The position numbers were made by a program, and so were the translations under genes. Shown here in pieces: positions 47,666 to 56,015 of a stretch of 64,000 nt of DNA; within the stretch, counting starts at the first letter, position 1, and every line of letters starts with the position of its first letter. This DNA comes from Oscillospiraceae bacterium (GTDB lineage: Bacteria; Bacillota; Clostridia; Oscillospirales; Ruminococcaceae), in the NCBI GenBank assembly GCA_902363145.1, contig CABIZB010000005.1, positions 1 through 64,000 of the forward strand, read 5' to 3'. The notes below the pieces were generated by a model, which made no database searches, was not told where the DNA came from, and saw nothing but the letters and a program-made list of their open reading frames with translations.

Positions 47666-48673
47666 ATGAAATCCGAATTTGACTACTATTACGGTGCAGA
47701 AGCCGAGCAATTTTCCTTTGTCAAGATACCAAAGGTGCTATTCAGCGATAAGAAGCATTTTGGAAAGCTGTCAATAGGAGCAAAGCTTATGTACGGCTTG
47801 CTGCTTGACCGAATGAGCCTAAGCAGGAAAAATAACTGGTTTGATAATCAGAACAGGGTATATATCGTGTTTCCCATAGAGGATATTAAGGAACAGTTGG
47901 GCATTTGCGGTGAAACGGCGGTCAAGCTCTTAAAGGAACTTGATGATGAAAACGGCATAGGCCTTATAAAAAAGAAACGCAGAGGTCAGGGTATGACTTC
48001 CATTATCTATGTTATGAACTTTATTGTTGAAGATGATGAACAGCCCGGAGCCGATACCCCGGAAGAAGCTCCCGAAACGCAGGAAATACCCGTTGAAATA
48101 GAGCAGAATTCAAGAAATCGGAAAAACCGAACTTTAGAATTCGGAAAAACCGAATGTAATAATACTAAAGAGAATAATACTGAAAAGAATAATACTGAAA
48201 TGAGTTATACTGATTCTCAATCAATCATTCAATCGGGCGGCGGCTTGCAAAATTTTTCACCCGGAGCTGTTGAAACTGTTGAAAGTAATGATGGATTGAT
48301 TGACGGAATAGACAGAAATGCAGTAGAGGAAGAAGTAAAGGCACAGATTGACTATGACTGCCTTATGTCTTTCAAGGACGATTCGGTTGTAAAAATGGTT
48401 GAGGAAATTAAGGACTTGATGGTGGACGTTCTAAGCGGAGAACGGACTGTAATATCCGAGGGGAAACGTGTGTCCGAGAAAACGGCGAAAGCTGCTTACA
48501 GAAAGATAACCTTTGACCACGTTCAGTATGTCCTGCACAGCCTTGTGAATTACCCCGACAAGATAAGCAGGATAGACCGCTTCCTGACAACTTCGCTGTT
48601 CAACTCTGTTTATACGCTGATGAACTCCACCTTTGCAGGCTTTGAACACAATATGGGTATGAAGCTGCTATGA
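47666..48673 (+). CDS. repA: RepA_N family replication initiator
   Basis: A 335-aa protein with the RepA_N winged-helix domain: FSFVKIPKVLFSDKKHFGKL, then GAKLMYGLLLDRMSLSRKNN and YIVFPIEDIKEQLGICGETA. RepA_N initiators drive theta replication of Bacillota plasmids and some ICEs. A variable acidic linker of about 90 residues follows, including a repeat of NNTE, then a DUF6017-like C-terminal domain (YRKITFDHVQYVLHSLVNYP) that gives host specificity in this family. ATG 47666 lies after AAAGGTGTGATATT. Confidence 0.85.
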   Translation: MKSEFDYYYGAEAEQFSFVKIPKVLFSDKKHFGKLSIGAKLMYGLLLDRMSLSRKNNWFDNQNRVYIVFPIEDIKEQLGICGETAVKLLKELDDENGIGLIKKKRRGQGMTSIIYVMNFIVEDDEQPGADTPEEAPETQEIPVEIEQNSRNRKNRTLEFGKTECNNTKENNTEKNNTEMSYTDSQSIIQSGGGLQNFSPGAVETVESNDGLIDGIDRNAVEEEVKAQIDYDCLMSFKDDSVVKMVEEIKDLMVDVLSGERTVISEGKRVSEKTAKAAYRKITFDHVQYVLHSLVNYPDKISRIDRFLTTSLFNSVYTLMNSTFAGFEHNMGMKLL

Positions 48674-48789
48674 TGATATGGATTTTTGAAAGGAATGAGG
48701 AAAGTGGCTGAACTTTTGCTTGTGGCAGCTGTATTTGAGATTTGCCGAAGAATGACCCGTCACAGGCTTAAAACGGCTCACTTTTATAT

Positions 48790-49311
48790 CTATTTAATAA
48801 TTTTGACACCTAATGAAATCAAATCTTTTTTCATTCTATTTGCTTTTTCTTTTCCGAAGCGACACCCCGTAGCTGCTTCTGAAAGCTTTACAGCCATTCC
48901 TGTTTTAATGGCCCCCTTTGCAGTTGCTCCCACACAACCGCAAAGGTCAAGTCCGCATACTGTGATTTCCGAATATTCTTTTGTAGTCACAAAGCTTTTG
49001 AAGCTTCGCGAAGTAAAACTATTAGGCAGATTTTTTTCAAAGTAATTATCAGATACGATATCCACATCAGGATAAATTTCAGCACCAGATGTACCTTTTA
49101 TAGAAAAGCCTATAAACCATTTATTTGTGATAATATTGGGGAATACTTGCCCAACATAAATCACATCATCACCCCGTTCACTGAACTCGCTAATAAGACT
49201 ATTGACAGCGTTTACAAGTTCGGGAGTGTTATAGGAAAACATCTTTTTTCTTCTATTCCAAAGATAATCGTTCTGCATATCTACAACTATAAGCGCTTTC
49301 TTGTTTGACAT
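48790..49311 (-). CDS. Isochorismatase-family cysteine hydrolase
   Basis: A 173-aa single-domain hydrolase. It begins KKALIVVDMQNDY, with the catalytic Asp in VVDMQ. The conserved Cys loop is CGLDLCGCVGATAKGAI, preceded by TVCGLDLCG. These enzymes hydrolyse amides such as nicotinamide or related small molecules; the substrate cannot be told. Start ATG 49311 follows TAGGAGAAATTAAT on the minus strand; the upstream frame overlaps the tetR gene. It forms a two-gene operon with that regulator, inserted between repA and the mobilisation genes. Confidence 0.8.
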   Translation of the reverse strand: MSNKKALIVVDMQNDYLWNRRKKMFSYNTPELVNAVNSLISEFSERGDDVIYVGQVFPNIITNKWFIGFSIKGTSGAEIYPDVDIVSDNYFEKNLPNSFTSRSFKSFVTTKEYSEITVCGLDLCGCVGATAKGAIKTGMAVKLSEAATGCRFGKEKANRMKKDLISLGVKIIK

Positions 49312-49322
49312 ATTAATTTCTC

Positions 49323-49907
49323 CTAATCTAAAAATCTGTTTATATTCTGACAAATATACCATTTAAGTGTTTCATCATCGGTGAGGTCGATATTACAGGA
49401 GCTTTTTATTGTCTCATAACGCAGAACTGAAAGTTCGTGTATACTTGTCAGCTCAAACGCAATCAATCTGCAATCTTCTATGGTTTTTCTTCCGTTAAAA
49501 TGTTCTACAATAAATGGTAGGCTTTCCATACCAAAATCATCATTGCGATTGAACAATATATATTTTGTCACCGCTTGCGAATAGTTGTAATTTGCAATCA
49601 TAAGCCTCATCATTTTAAAATGCAATTCAGTAAGCTTCTGTTTAGGCGACATTCCCGATGACATAATCTTTATAAATTCCGTATCGTGTTTCTGAACATC
49701 TGACAAAAGCTTTCGAAACACCTCATAAAGCAAACCCTCTCGTGAACCAAAGCAATAATTAATCATTGCAAGATTTACTCCGCTTTCTTTTGCAATAGCT
49801 CGAGATGTAACTTCCGAAGGTTCACTGCAATCCGTCATAAGTTTTGCAGTTGAATTTAAAAGAGCATTTCTTGTTGCTTCAAGGTCACGCTTTATTTTAT
49901 CTGACAT
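49323..49907 (-). CDS. TetR/AcrR family regulator
   Basis: A 194-aa repressor. The N-terminal helix-turn-helix is TSRAIAKESGVNLAMINYCFGSREGLLYEVF (given as key segment about residues 34-64). The C-terminal helices form the ligand-binding and dimer region (LHFKMMRLMIANYNYSQAVT). It is transcribed with the isochorismatase gene. A palindrome next to its own -10 box suggests that it represses this operon. The minus-strand ATG at 49907 follows AAGGTGATACA. Confidence 0.85.
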   Translation of the reverse strand: MSDKIKRDLEATRNALLNSTAKLMTDCSEPSEVTSRAIAKESGVNLAMINYCFGSREGLLYEVFRKLLSDVQKHDTEFIKIMSSGMSPKQKLTELHFKMMRLMIANYNYSQAVTKYILFNRNDDFGMESLPFIVEHFNGRKTIEDCRLIAFELTSIHELSVLRYETIKSSCNIDLTDDETLKWYICQNINRFLD

Positions 49908-49924
49908 TGTATCACCTCACCTTA

Positions 49925-49990
49925 TTAAACGTGTTTAATTATATTATACACGCTTTTTTTCAATTGTCAAGCCTTTTTTTCAATTGTCAA
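49925..49990 (-). promoter_or_regulatory. Promoter and operator of the TetR/isochorismatase operon
   Basis: On the minus strand: TTGACA (49965-49970), a 16-base spacer, TATAAT (49943-49948), then the palindrome TTAAAC-AC-GTTTAA (49925-49938), a likely TetR operator. A 20-base tandem duplication gives a second TTGACA at 49985-49990. Confidence 0.75.
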
Positions 49991-50022
49991 GCACTCGCTT
50001 GAAAAGAAAGGACAACAAATCA

Positions 50023-50388
50023 ATGAGAAAGAATAAGAAATCCTGTTCCATCTCCGAATTTTGCAGGAACAACAATTTCCGAACGCTGGAGTTTTACAAA
50101 ATGTTGAGCAGACACCCGGAGCTGGCAAGAAAAATGAAAGCCAATTCCGCAGGGGAACGTGTGCTTGATGAAAAAGCAATAATGGCGGCAGGGGCAATTC
50201 TCCGCAAAGAGAACAGAGCCAAGCAGGGCAGAAGTTATGCTTCCTCTGCCGCCGATGAAATAAATATTCTTGCGGCTAAAAATGAAGTGCTGCGAAAGGA
50301 GGTGAGCAGGCTAAAATGTGAGAACGAAAGGCTGAAAGCTGTCCTTTCGAGCAGAAATGAAAAACGAAGAAAAAACATTGAGATGTAA
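50023..50388 (+). CDS. Putative mobilisation accessory protein with coiled coil
   Basis: A 121-aa basic protein. The N-terminus SISEFCRNNNFRTLEFYKML looks like a short helix-turn-helix; the C-terminal third is a coiled coil (AADEINILAAKNEVLRKEVS). I chose ATG 50023, after GAAAGGACAACAAATCA. It precedes a small membrane protein and the second relaxase in one operon, so a relaxosome or regulatory role is plausible. No family is recognised. Confidence 0.6.
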   Translation: MRKNKKSCSISEFCRNNNFRTLEFYKMLSRHPELARKMKANSAGERVLDEKAIMAAGAILRKENRAKQGRSYASSAADEINILAAKNEVLRKEVSRLKCENERLKAVLSSRNEKRRKNIEM

Positions 50389-50405
50389 AAAAGGAGAATC
50401 CCAAA

Positions 50406-50612
50406 ATGATCTATTACAGAAGAAATGAGAATCCCGAAAAAGTTGAAATGCCGCTTCCCGAAGATTTTGATATTCTGTTCTTCGGTGAAAACGGCGGCAG
50501 GAAGAAATTCAAGAAAACAGTCAAGCTTATCGCAGTAATTTCCGCCGTGTGTGCAGCTGTGGCAGGTACGGTTCTTATTATTCGCCGCAATGCAAAAAAG
50601 CCGAAAGTGTGA
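50406..50612 (+). CDS. 68-aa single-pass membrane protein
   Basis: ATG 50406 follows AAAAAGGAGAATCCCAAA. The first 35 residues are polar (PLPEDFDILFFGENGGRKKF), then one transmembrane helix LIAVISAVCAAVAGTVLII with a basic tail RRNAKKPKV. It ends three bases before the relaxase start, so the two are probably coupled. Similar short membrane proteins occur next to relaxases in related elements; function is unknown. Confidence 0.6.
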   Translation: MIYYRRNENPEKVEMPLPEDFDILFFGENGGRKKFKKTVKLIAVISAVCAAVAGTVLIIRRNAKKPKV

Positions 50613-50615
50613 GCT

Positions 50616-52061
50616 ATGAAAAGACTGCTTTCCTATGTGACCAACGAAAAGAAAACGGAAAAAACTCTTGTGACGGGGCTTAACTGCTCGGCGAATGCTT
50701 CCGAAGCTTATGAGGATATGAAGTTCGGTTTTGAAATGTTCAGCGGTGAGAGATTTTTCAAAATGTCGATAAAATCTGAAACGGCAAAGTCCGAAAAGCA
50801 GAAAATTCGGCTTCATCATTACATACAGTCATTCAAACCGGGAGAGGTCACTCCCGATGAAGCTCATCAAATCGGAGTGGAATGGGCGGAAAGGGCTTTC
50901 GGGAAAAAGGCAGTCGTGCTGTGTGCGACACATACCGACCGTGGGCATATCCATAATCATTTTGCCGTATGCCCTTACGATATTGACGGAAAGCACTGGC
51001 ACGCAAACAAGGAAAGTCTGCGGAGATGCAAAGCAATCTCCGATGAAATCGCTATTGCTCACGGGCTTGAAATTATCGAACACCCGAAAAAATCATATAA
51101 CCACAAGTACGGCGAGTGCAAAATGCGAAAGGAGGGGAAGTCTTGGAAACAGAAATTGTGTGATGATATTGACTATGCGATTATGAAAGAGAATGTTGGG
51201 AGCGTTGATGACCTGCTGAAAGAATTGCAGAAGCAGGGTTATGGCATTCGGCGAGGAAAGTACATTTCCATAAAGGTCAGGCAGAACCGAAAGCCTATCC
51301 GCAGTTATCGGCTTGGTGACGGTTATGCTCTTGAACATCTGCAATTCCGCATTGAACATAAAAATATGGAGATGCCGATGTCCGAAGCTTTGAAGTATTC
51401 GGGCATTCAGAGGGAGTATGCTTTGTGTATCAGGCAGATCCAAATTCAGCTTTACCGCCGTCCCGAAGCCGAACGCCTGCACTTTGCCACATACAGAGAG
51501 GTTGAAAGGTCAAGCCGTCTGCTGTTCTATTTGCGTGATAACAAAATTCATTCGGCAGATGATTTTCGGAAAGCTGTTTCCGATGCGGAAGCAAGACTCA
51601 AAAATCTGAAAGCCGAAAAGGACAGCCTTACAAAGAAAATTGCCGATGAGGAAAGGCTCATCGGCGATATTCCGAAGTATCTTGAAATTCTGAAACGCAG
51701 GTCCCTGCTTCCAAAGGATATTTCCGAGCTTGCGAAATACAATTATCTGAAAGATGCAGGTATAACCTCGCTTGAAGATGCGGAAAAGCACAGGCTGATG
51801 CTTGCAGATATGAAAAGTCGGCTTAAAGATGCTGACGGAAAGATCCGTGAAGCTGTTTCCGAGAAAAAGACCGTTTTCGATTTTTATGCCTTGTATGAAA
51901 ATCAGATGAAGTCGGATTATCAGGTTTTGCTTGAACAGGCTAAGGCGGAAATGGAAAATATCCGCAGGGTGGAAGAACGACAGAAGTCGGAACGTGAAAG
52001 GGGTGAGGTTCAGCAGGAGAGCAAACCGCAGAGCAGGGGCAAGTCGGGATTTTCAATTTGA
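50616..52061 (+). CDS. MOBP-type relaxase of the plasmid-like module
   Basis: A 481-aa relaxase of the same family as 41656-43083. Shared blocks are GLNCSANASEAYEDMKFGF, HHYIQSFKPGEVTPDEAHQI, THTDRGHIHNHF (His106, 111, 113 and 115), SWKQKLCDDIDYAI and YGIRRGKYISIK. The C-terminal half is a long coiled coil. It starts about a dozen residues later than the other relaxase: the first beta strand (MPYVKSIPIHST there) is missing, because an in-frame TGA lies just upstream. It may therefore be slightly truncated, or start differently with help from upstream translation. The product would nick a cognate oriT not identified here. Confidence 0.82.
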   Translation: MKRLLSYVTNEKKTEKTLVTGLNCSANASEAYEDMKFGFEMFSGERFFKMSIKSETAKSEKQKIRLHHYIQSFKPGEVTPDEAHQIGVEWAERAFGKKAVVLCATHTDRGHIHNHFAVCPYDIDGKHWHANKESLRRCKAISDEIAIAHGLEIIEHPKKSYNHKYGECKMRKEGKSWKQKLCDDIDYAIMKENVGSVDDLLKELQKQGYGIRRGKYISIKVRQNRKPIRSYRLGDGYALEHLQFRIEHKNMEMPMSEALKYSGIQREYALCIRQIQIQLYRRPEAERLHFATYREVERSSRLLFYLRDNKIHSADDFRKAVSDAEARLKNLKAEKDSLTKKIADEERLIGDIPKYLEILKRRSLLPKDISELAKYNYLKDAGITSLEDAEKHRLMLADMKSRLKDADGKIREAVSEKKTVFDFYALYENQMKSDYQVLLEQAKAEMENIRRVEERQKSERERGEVQQESKPQSRGKSGFSI

Positions 52062-52097
52062 TTTTGGTACGTGTTGGCTTATGCGGTGAAACAGAAA

Positions 52098-52126
52098 ATC
52101 GCAGCACCCGTTGGGAGTGCTGCGAT
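52098..52126. terminator. Hairpin after the second relaxase
   Basis: A perfect 10-bp stem, ATCGCAGCAC with GTGCTGCGAT, between convergent genes. No T run follows on the plus strand. A second palindrome, GACAAATT-GG-AATTTGTC, lies at 52140-52157. Confidence 0.55.
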
Positions 52127-52155
52127 GAGTGGTATGCTCGACAAATTGGAATTTG

Positions 52156-52821
52156 TCAAGACAAACCAAAGTGCTTGGCGATTATCTCACAGACTTCCTC
52201 TTTCGTATCTTTCTCTGTATCTTGCCGAACCACTGTGAAAAATCCGCTGTTGGCATATTCATCATAGTGCTTTTTGCTATTGATAAGTGCCAGTCCTTGT
52301 CTGTAATTTTCCATAACCGCTTCGGAATCTTCACAACTCTCTATTACATTGAGAAGAAATTGTTTTTCGGGGTCACTTCTGTCAAAGAAGCGCTCTACAC
52401 TCATAGACTGAGGTGAAAGCATAACAACCACATGATTATAATCTGATATTTCTTTTAGTATATCAATAGGAATATTAGTATCAACAATGACTTTCCTGTT
52501 CTGTGATATTGAAATGAGTTCTGCCACCTCGAACTCTGCTGTTTCTTTTCCAACACTATAAATCCATCGTTCATACTCTTCGGGAGTACGAGTAACAAAC
52601 TCTTTCCAATCGGTTAGATTCTTCATAAAGCAAATATCGGGTTGTGCATCATCTGTTGCTACAACGTCCGATACATTTAAGTGATAGTTTTCTCCGCAGA
52701 AAACCATGTCATAACGGTCAGCAAGCATTTTTACTGTGGTTGATTTTCCTGCATAGGCTGTACCTGTAATAAAATAAACATTTTTGAGATAATGTTTTAA
52801 AATGTTGTTCTCAATTTTCAT
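52156..52821 (-). CDS. P-loop kinase-like protein
   Basis: A 221-aa protein. Walker A is FITGTAYAGKSTTVKMLADR at about residues 18-37, as in nucleoside, shikimate or adenylate-type kinases. A conserved strand RKVIVDTNIPIDI (about 109) may be the Walker B or product-binding strand. A lid-like region follows with SVERFFDRSDPEKQF. The substrate cannot be told. It is convergent with the relaxase gene and looks like independent cargo. A small-molecule or toxin-like kinase role is possible, but nothing nearby supports a choice. Confidence 0.65.
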   Translation of the reverse strand: MKIENNILKHYLKNVYFITGTAYAGKSTTVKMLADRYDMVFCGENYHLNVSDVVATDDAQPDICFMKNLTDWKEFVTRTPEEYERWIYSVGKETAEFEVAELISISQNRKVIVDTNIPIDILKEISDYNHVVVMLSPQSMSVERFFDRSDPEKQFLLNVIESCEDSEAVMENYRQGLALINSKKHYDEYANSGFFTVVRQDTEKDTKEEVCEIIAKHFGLS

Positions 52822-52970
52822 TTACTATCTCACTCCGCCAAATTCCGATTTGGTCGGGCAGTTTGCCCCGACTGATTCTTAAACCCATTATACCATATCC
52901 CAACGGAAAAATCAATTATAAATTTCAAGAAAGGACGGTGATCCAATGTAAAAGAACAAAATATTTTGTA
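52822..52970. other. Gap between two minus-strand genes
   Basis: About 150 AT-rich bases. They hold the promoter side of the kinase-like gene and an inverted repeat AAATTCCGATTT-like segment near 52840. No gene is seen. Confidence 0.4.
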
Positions 52971-53195
52971 TCACTTCTTCTGTTCTTCCTCGTGCAGACG
53001 GTCAAGCTCAGCATAATACTTGTCAAGCTCTTCCATAACAAAACGCTTTATTTCGGAGGTGACGGAAACCCCACGCATTTCACACCAAGCCTTGTAGTCC
53101 TTGAATTCTTCCATTCGGACACGGGTGGAAATGGTGTGCATATTCTCTTTGTCCCATTTGCGGGCATATCCCTTTTGCTTTTCCGATACGGGCAT
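52971..53195 (-). CDS. Ribbon-helix-helix (CopG-like) regulator
   Basis: A 74-aa protein. The core NMHTISTRVRMEEFKDYKAW and GVSVTSEIKRFVMEELDKYY is a strand-helix-helix, as in plasmid copy-control or partition repressors. The C-terminus is a charged helix. It is divergent from a small-gene operon leading to parA. Two related palindromes lie in the intergenic region and are its likely binding sites. The minus-strand ATG at 53195 follows AGAAAGAGTGATAAT, with a weak ribosome binding site. Confidence 0.7.
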   Translation of the reverse strand: MPVSEKQKGYARKWDKENMHTISTRVRMEEFKDYKAWCEMRGVSVTSEIKRFVMEELDKYYAELDRLHEEEQKK

Positions 53196-53209
53196 ATTAT
53201 CACTCTTTC

Positions 53210-53335
53210 TACTTGCGTAAGTATTTAATACCTTATTATATCACACCCATACGCGGAAGTCAATGTGCGCAATGCACCGGAATTTTCCGAAAACTTTGGC
53301 TGGGATAACTATTGGAAACTACTGTCGCAAGTAGT
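53210..53335. promoter_or_regulatory. Divergent control region with two RHH-type palindromes
   Basis: TACTTGCGTAAGTA (53210-53223) lies just upstream of the RHH gene. ACTACT-GTCGCA-AGTAGT (53318-53335) lies further toward the plus-strand operon. Both contain TTGCG/CGCAA with flanking TACT/AGTA arms, consistent with operators of one repressor. Confidence 0.5.
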
Positions 53336-53370
53336 AAAATATAAATGTAAGGAAAACACGAAACAACAAA

Positions 53371-53387
53371 ATGTTCCGGTGGAACAT
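53371..53387. repeat. 17-bp palindrome, candidate parS copy 1
   Basis: ATGTTCC-GGT-GGAACAT. It lies 20 bases before the first gene of the parA operon and recurs at 56293-56309 (identical) and 55528-55544 (one mismatch). Confidence 0.55.
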
Positions 53388-53406
53388 CAAACGGAGGTAA
53401 TGATCT

Positions 53407-53595
53407 ATGGCAGTTAAATTTGAATTCAGTCTTTCGGATAAGGACTTTAACAAGCTCCGCCTTTTGAAAAAGGCAGACAGCGAAACCGATATGACCTTTA
53501 ACGATTATGCGGAGGAGCTTTTAAGCGGTGTTATCGGCAGAATGTACTGTGAATATGACAGGCAGGGACGCATAAAGGAGGACGAAAATGACTGA
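53407..53595 (+). CDS. Small RHH-like protein of the par operon
   Basis: A 62-aa protein at ATG 53407 after AACGGAGGTAATGATCT. It reads VKFEFSLSDKDFNKLRLLKK and later MTFNDYAEELLSGVIGRM, a strand followed by two helices in the ribbon-helix-helix manner. It overlaps the next gene by eight bases. It may be a DNA-binding partner for partition or copy control; this rests on predicted shape only. Confidence 0.55.
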   Translation: MAVKFEFSLSDKDFNKLRLLKKADSETDMTFNDYAEELLSGVIGRMYCEYDRQGRIKEDEND

Positions 53596-53800
53596 TGCCA
53601 AGAATGAGCTTATCATTGCCAAGACGATTCTTTCGGCACAGGCAGAGATCCTTATCAGCCGTGAGAAAAGGATCAGAAATATCCGTGAAAAAGCGTTAAT
53701 GGCTTATGCCGAACGCAGAAAGCCGAAGCCACGGCGTAAGCCGATGACTGCCGAAGAGCGCAGGGCGGTTTGGAACACGCTTAAATATGTAAATAAATGA
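53588..53800 (+). CDS. Small basic helical protein
   Basis: A 70-aa protein overlapping the previous gene by eight bases and preceded by AAGGAGGACGAAA. It is helical and very basic toward the end (AYAERRKPKPRRKPMTAEER). It may bind nucleic acid. No family is recognised; its place in the parA operon is the only functional hint. Confidence 0.5.
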   Translation: MTDAKNELIIAKTILSAQAEILISREKRIRNIREKALMAYAERRKPKPRRKPMTAEERRAVWNTLKYVNK

Positions 53801-53815
53801 AAAGAGGTATTTGTT

Positions 53816-54250
53816 ATGTTAAGAATTTCCGATGAAAGCTATGAGAGAGTGACAGACATTTTGGAGGATATAGGCTGTGCCTGCGAAACCTCCGATTATT
53901 ATGAGGATTGGGAGGACATTGCAAGATCATCGTTCTGTGTTATAGACGACCTCGATGCGGAACGCTATGAAATGACCTGCGAAGCCATCAGGGAGAAAAT
54001 CATTGACCTTAACGATGAGAACAAGAACTACGCCAAGGGCATTCACTCCGCATTTCTCGGCTATCTTAAAGAACGCCGTGACTACCTTGAATTTAACGGC
54101 TACTATGACAAGCCCGAACTTCCCGAAGATGCGGACGAGGACGATATTGACCTTTACAATGAAAAAATGGAAAGGTACGAAGCTTTTGAGGGGATTATCA
54201 ATGCTGTTGATAAGTGGATAGACAAAATGAACAGGCTTGAGCTTGCGTGA
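53816..54250 (+). CDS. Acidic hypothetical protein upstream of parA
   Basis: A 144-aa, strongly acidic protein, with ATG after GAAAAGAGGTATTTGTT. It has helices rich in Asp, Glu and Tyr (CETSDYYEDWEDIARSSFC, ending AVDKWIDKMNRLELA). Acidity and length suggest a DNA mimic or a protein-interaction role, but no family is recognised. It ends 14 bases before parA. Confidence 0.55.
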   Translation: MLRISDESYERVTDILEDIGCACETSDYYEDWEDIARSSFCVIDDLDAERYEMTCEAIREKIIDLNDENKNYAKGIHSAFLGYLKERRDYLEFNGYYDKPELPEDADEDDIDLYNEKMERYEAFEGIINAVDKWIDKMNRLELA

Positions 54251-54264
54251 GAAAGGATACCGAT

Positions 54265-55020
54265 ATGAAAGTTATAACTTTGGCGAATATGAAAGGCGGA
54301 GTTGGCAAGTCCAGTTCCGCAACAGCTCTCTCGGCGATACTTACCGAGCGTGGATACAGAACGCTACTTATCGACTGCGATCAGCAGTGCAACAGCACTG
54401 ATACCTACCGCGCGGAAACCGAGGGTGCTGCGACTGTTTATGATGTTCTTCTCGATGACAGCAGGATAAGTGTGGCGGAAGCGGTTCAGCATACCGAGTG
54501 CGGAGAGATACTTGCAGGGGACAGCCTTTTAAGGCAGGCGGATGAAAAGCTGAAAGGAAGCGTTGACGGGCTTTATCGCATGGCTGACGCTTTGGAGAAG
54601 TGCGAGGGGTATGACTACATAATCATTGACACTGCTCCTGCGATGAATTCCATACTGCATAATTGTTTGATAGCCGCAGATGAAGTCATTATCCCTGTTA
54701 CGGCGGACAGGTATTCTTTGCAGGGACTTTCACAGCTCAACGAAACGATAAAGGCAATAAAGAAGCGTCAGAATCCGAGGCTTACGGTTGCAGGACTTCT
54801 TCTCACAAAGTACAACAGCAGGGCAAATCTTTCAAGAGAGGTCAGAGCTTCGCTTGAAACCGTTGCGGAGAGTATGAATACCAAGATATTTGATACCTCA
54901 ATCCGTGAGTGCATCAAGGTCAAGGAAGCACAGGCACAGAAGCGGACATTGATAGAATATGCACCGAACTGTACTGCCGCAGAGGATTACAACAGGCTTG
55001 CCGATGAGCTTACAAGTTGA
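54265..55020 (+). CDS. parA: ParA partition ATPase
   Basis: A 251-aa protein. The deviant Walker A is LANMKGGVGKSSSATALS (residues 5-22), DCDQQCNSTDTY marks the A' motif, and YIIIDTAPAMNS is Walker B. ParA forms gradients on the nucleoid and, with ParB and parS, segregates low-copy replicons. I chose ATG 54265, after GAGAAAGGATACCGAT. No N-terminal helix-turn-helix is present, so this is a type Ib-like ParA in length. It is followed 14 bases later by parB. Confidence 0.9.
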   Translation: MKVITLANMKGGVGKSSSATALSAILTERGYRTLLIDCDQQCNSTDTYRAETEGAATVYDVLLDDSRISVAEAVQHTECGEILAGDSLLRQADEKLKGSVDGLYRMADALEKCEGYDYIIIDTAPAMNSILHNCLIAADEVIIPVTADRYSLQGLSQLNETIKAIKKRQNPRLTVAGLLLTKYNSRANLSREVRASLETVAESMNTKIFDTSIRECIKVKEAQAQKRTLIEYAPNCTAAEDYNRLADELTS

Positions 55021-55034
55021 AAGGGGAGAATATT

Positions 55035-56000
55035 ATGGCAAGGAATGTTACAAGCAAATTCGGAGTTGCGGACGGTCTGGACTTTTCTTCCGAACAGGGA
55101 ATAACAAGCATTGCAATAGACAAGCTTGTTCCGTACCGCAATCACAGGTTCACTTTATATAAGGGTGAACGTCTGGAAGATATGATTCAGAGCATAAAGA
55201 AGAACGGAGTTATCACGCCGATAATCGTAAGAGCTATGGACAATGGAAAATATGAGATACTTTCGGGACACAACAGAGTTTATGCGGCAGGGCAGGCAGA
55301 AATAACAAGTGTTCCTGCTGTTGTAAAGACTGATCTGTCCGATGAAGATGCGGAAATTTATGTTGTATAAACCAATCTTATTCAGAGGGGCTTTAAGGAC
55401 TTGAAAATAAGCGAACAGGCTTTTGCGGTCGGGCTTCGGTACAGCAAGCTTTTTGACGAACGCAAGCTTAAAGGCATCAATGACGAGCTTTATCTGATTG
55501 AAAACGGAAAGCCAAATCCCAATGCAGATGTTCCGGTAGAACATTCGACTACAAGAGAAGCCACGGCTGAACAGTACGGCATCAGTTCGGCAACGGTGGC
55601 AAGGCTTTTGAGGGTGAACAGGCTCATTGATGAGTTCAAGGAGCTTGTGGACAAAGAAAACATCAAGCTCCGTTCAGCTGTCGATATATCTTTTATGACC
55701 GAGGAACAGCAGAAGCTTACCTATTCGGTTATGGTGAAGCTGAATGTGAATGGCATTGATATGAAAACGGCGAAACAGCTTCGTGAAATATCGTCCTCAT
55801 ACGCTGTTGTTTCCGAAGAGCTGATAACGGAAGTTATTACAGGCTAATACGGCAGGGACGATGAGCCAAAGGACAAGGGTGAGAAGATTACTCTCTCGAC
55901 AGCAACATATAATCGGTATTTAAGCAGTTATTCCAAAAAGCAGGCGAATGAGATCATCGAAAAGGCACTTGCTCTTTATTTTGAGCAGACAAACGTATAA
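55035..56000 (+). pseudogene. parB: ParB partition protein with two in-frame TAA codons
   Basis: One continuous frame gives a 321-residue ParB if two TAA codons are read through, at codon 112 (55368-55370) and codon 271 (55845-55847). The N-terminal nuclease-like core reads ITSIALDKLVPYRNH-type sequence, then GVITPIIVRAMDNGKYEILS and GHNRVYAAG. The helix-turn-helix follows the first stop (AEQYGISSATVARLLRVN), and the tail after the second stop (ITLSTATYNRYLSSYSKKQA) is still typical. Both stops could come from single changes of GAA or CAA codons. Without read-through no full ParB is made. Sequence is otherwise well preserved, so the damage is recent or an error. Confidence 0.75.
55528..55544. 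repeat. 17-bp palindrome, candidate parS copy 2
   Basis: ATGTTCC-GGT-AGAACAT, inside parB, with one mismatch from the copies at 53371 and 56293. Confidence 0.45.
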
Positions 56001-56015
56001 TGGAGGTAAATCAAT

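Noticed and set aside
48686..48789. Short ORF after repA (MKGMRKVAELLLVAAVFEI)
   Set aside because: It could be the stub of a gene cut by the TetR/isochorismatase cassette, but the ribosome binding site is poorly placed and most of the open frame is antisense to the hydrolase.
55035..56000. UAA reassigned as a sense codon
   Set aside because: Other genes in the window, including serine integrases, relaxases and the SUKH gene, end normally at TAA, so a general recoding is not supported.
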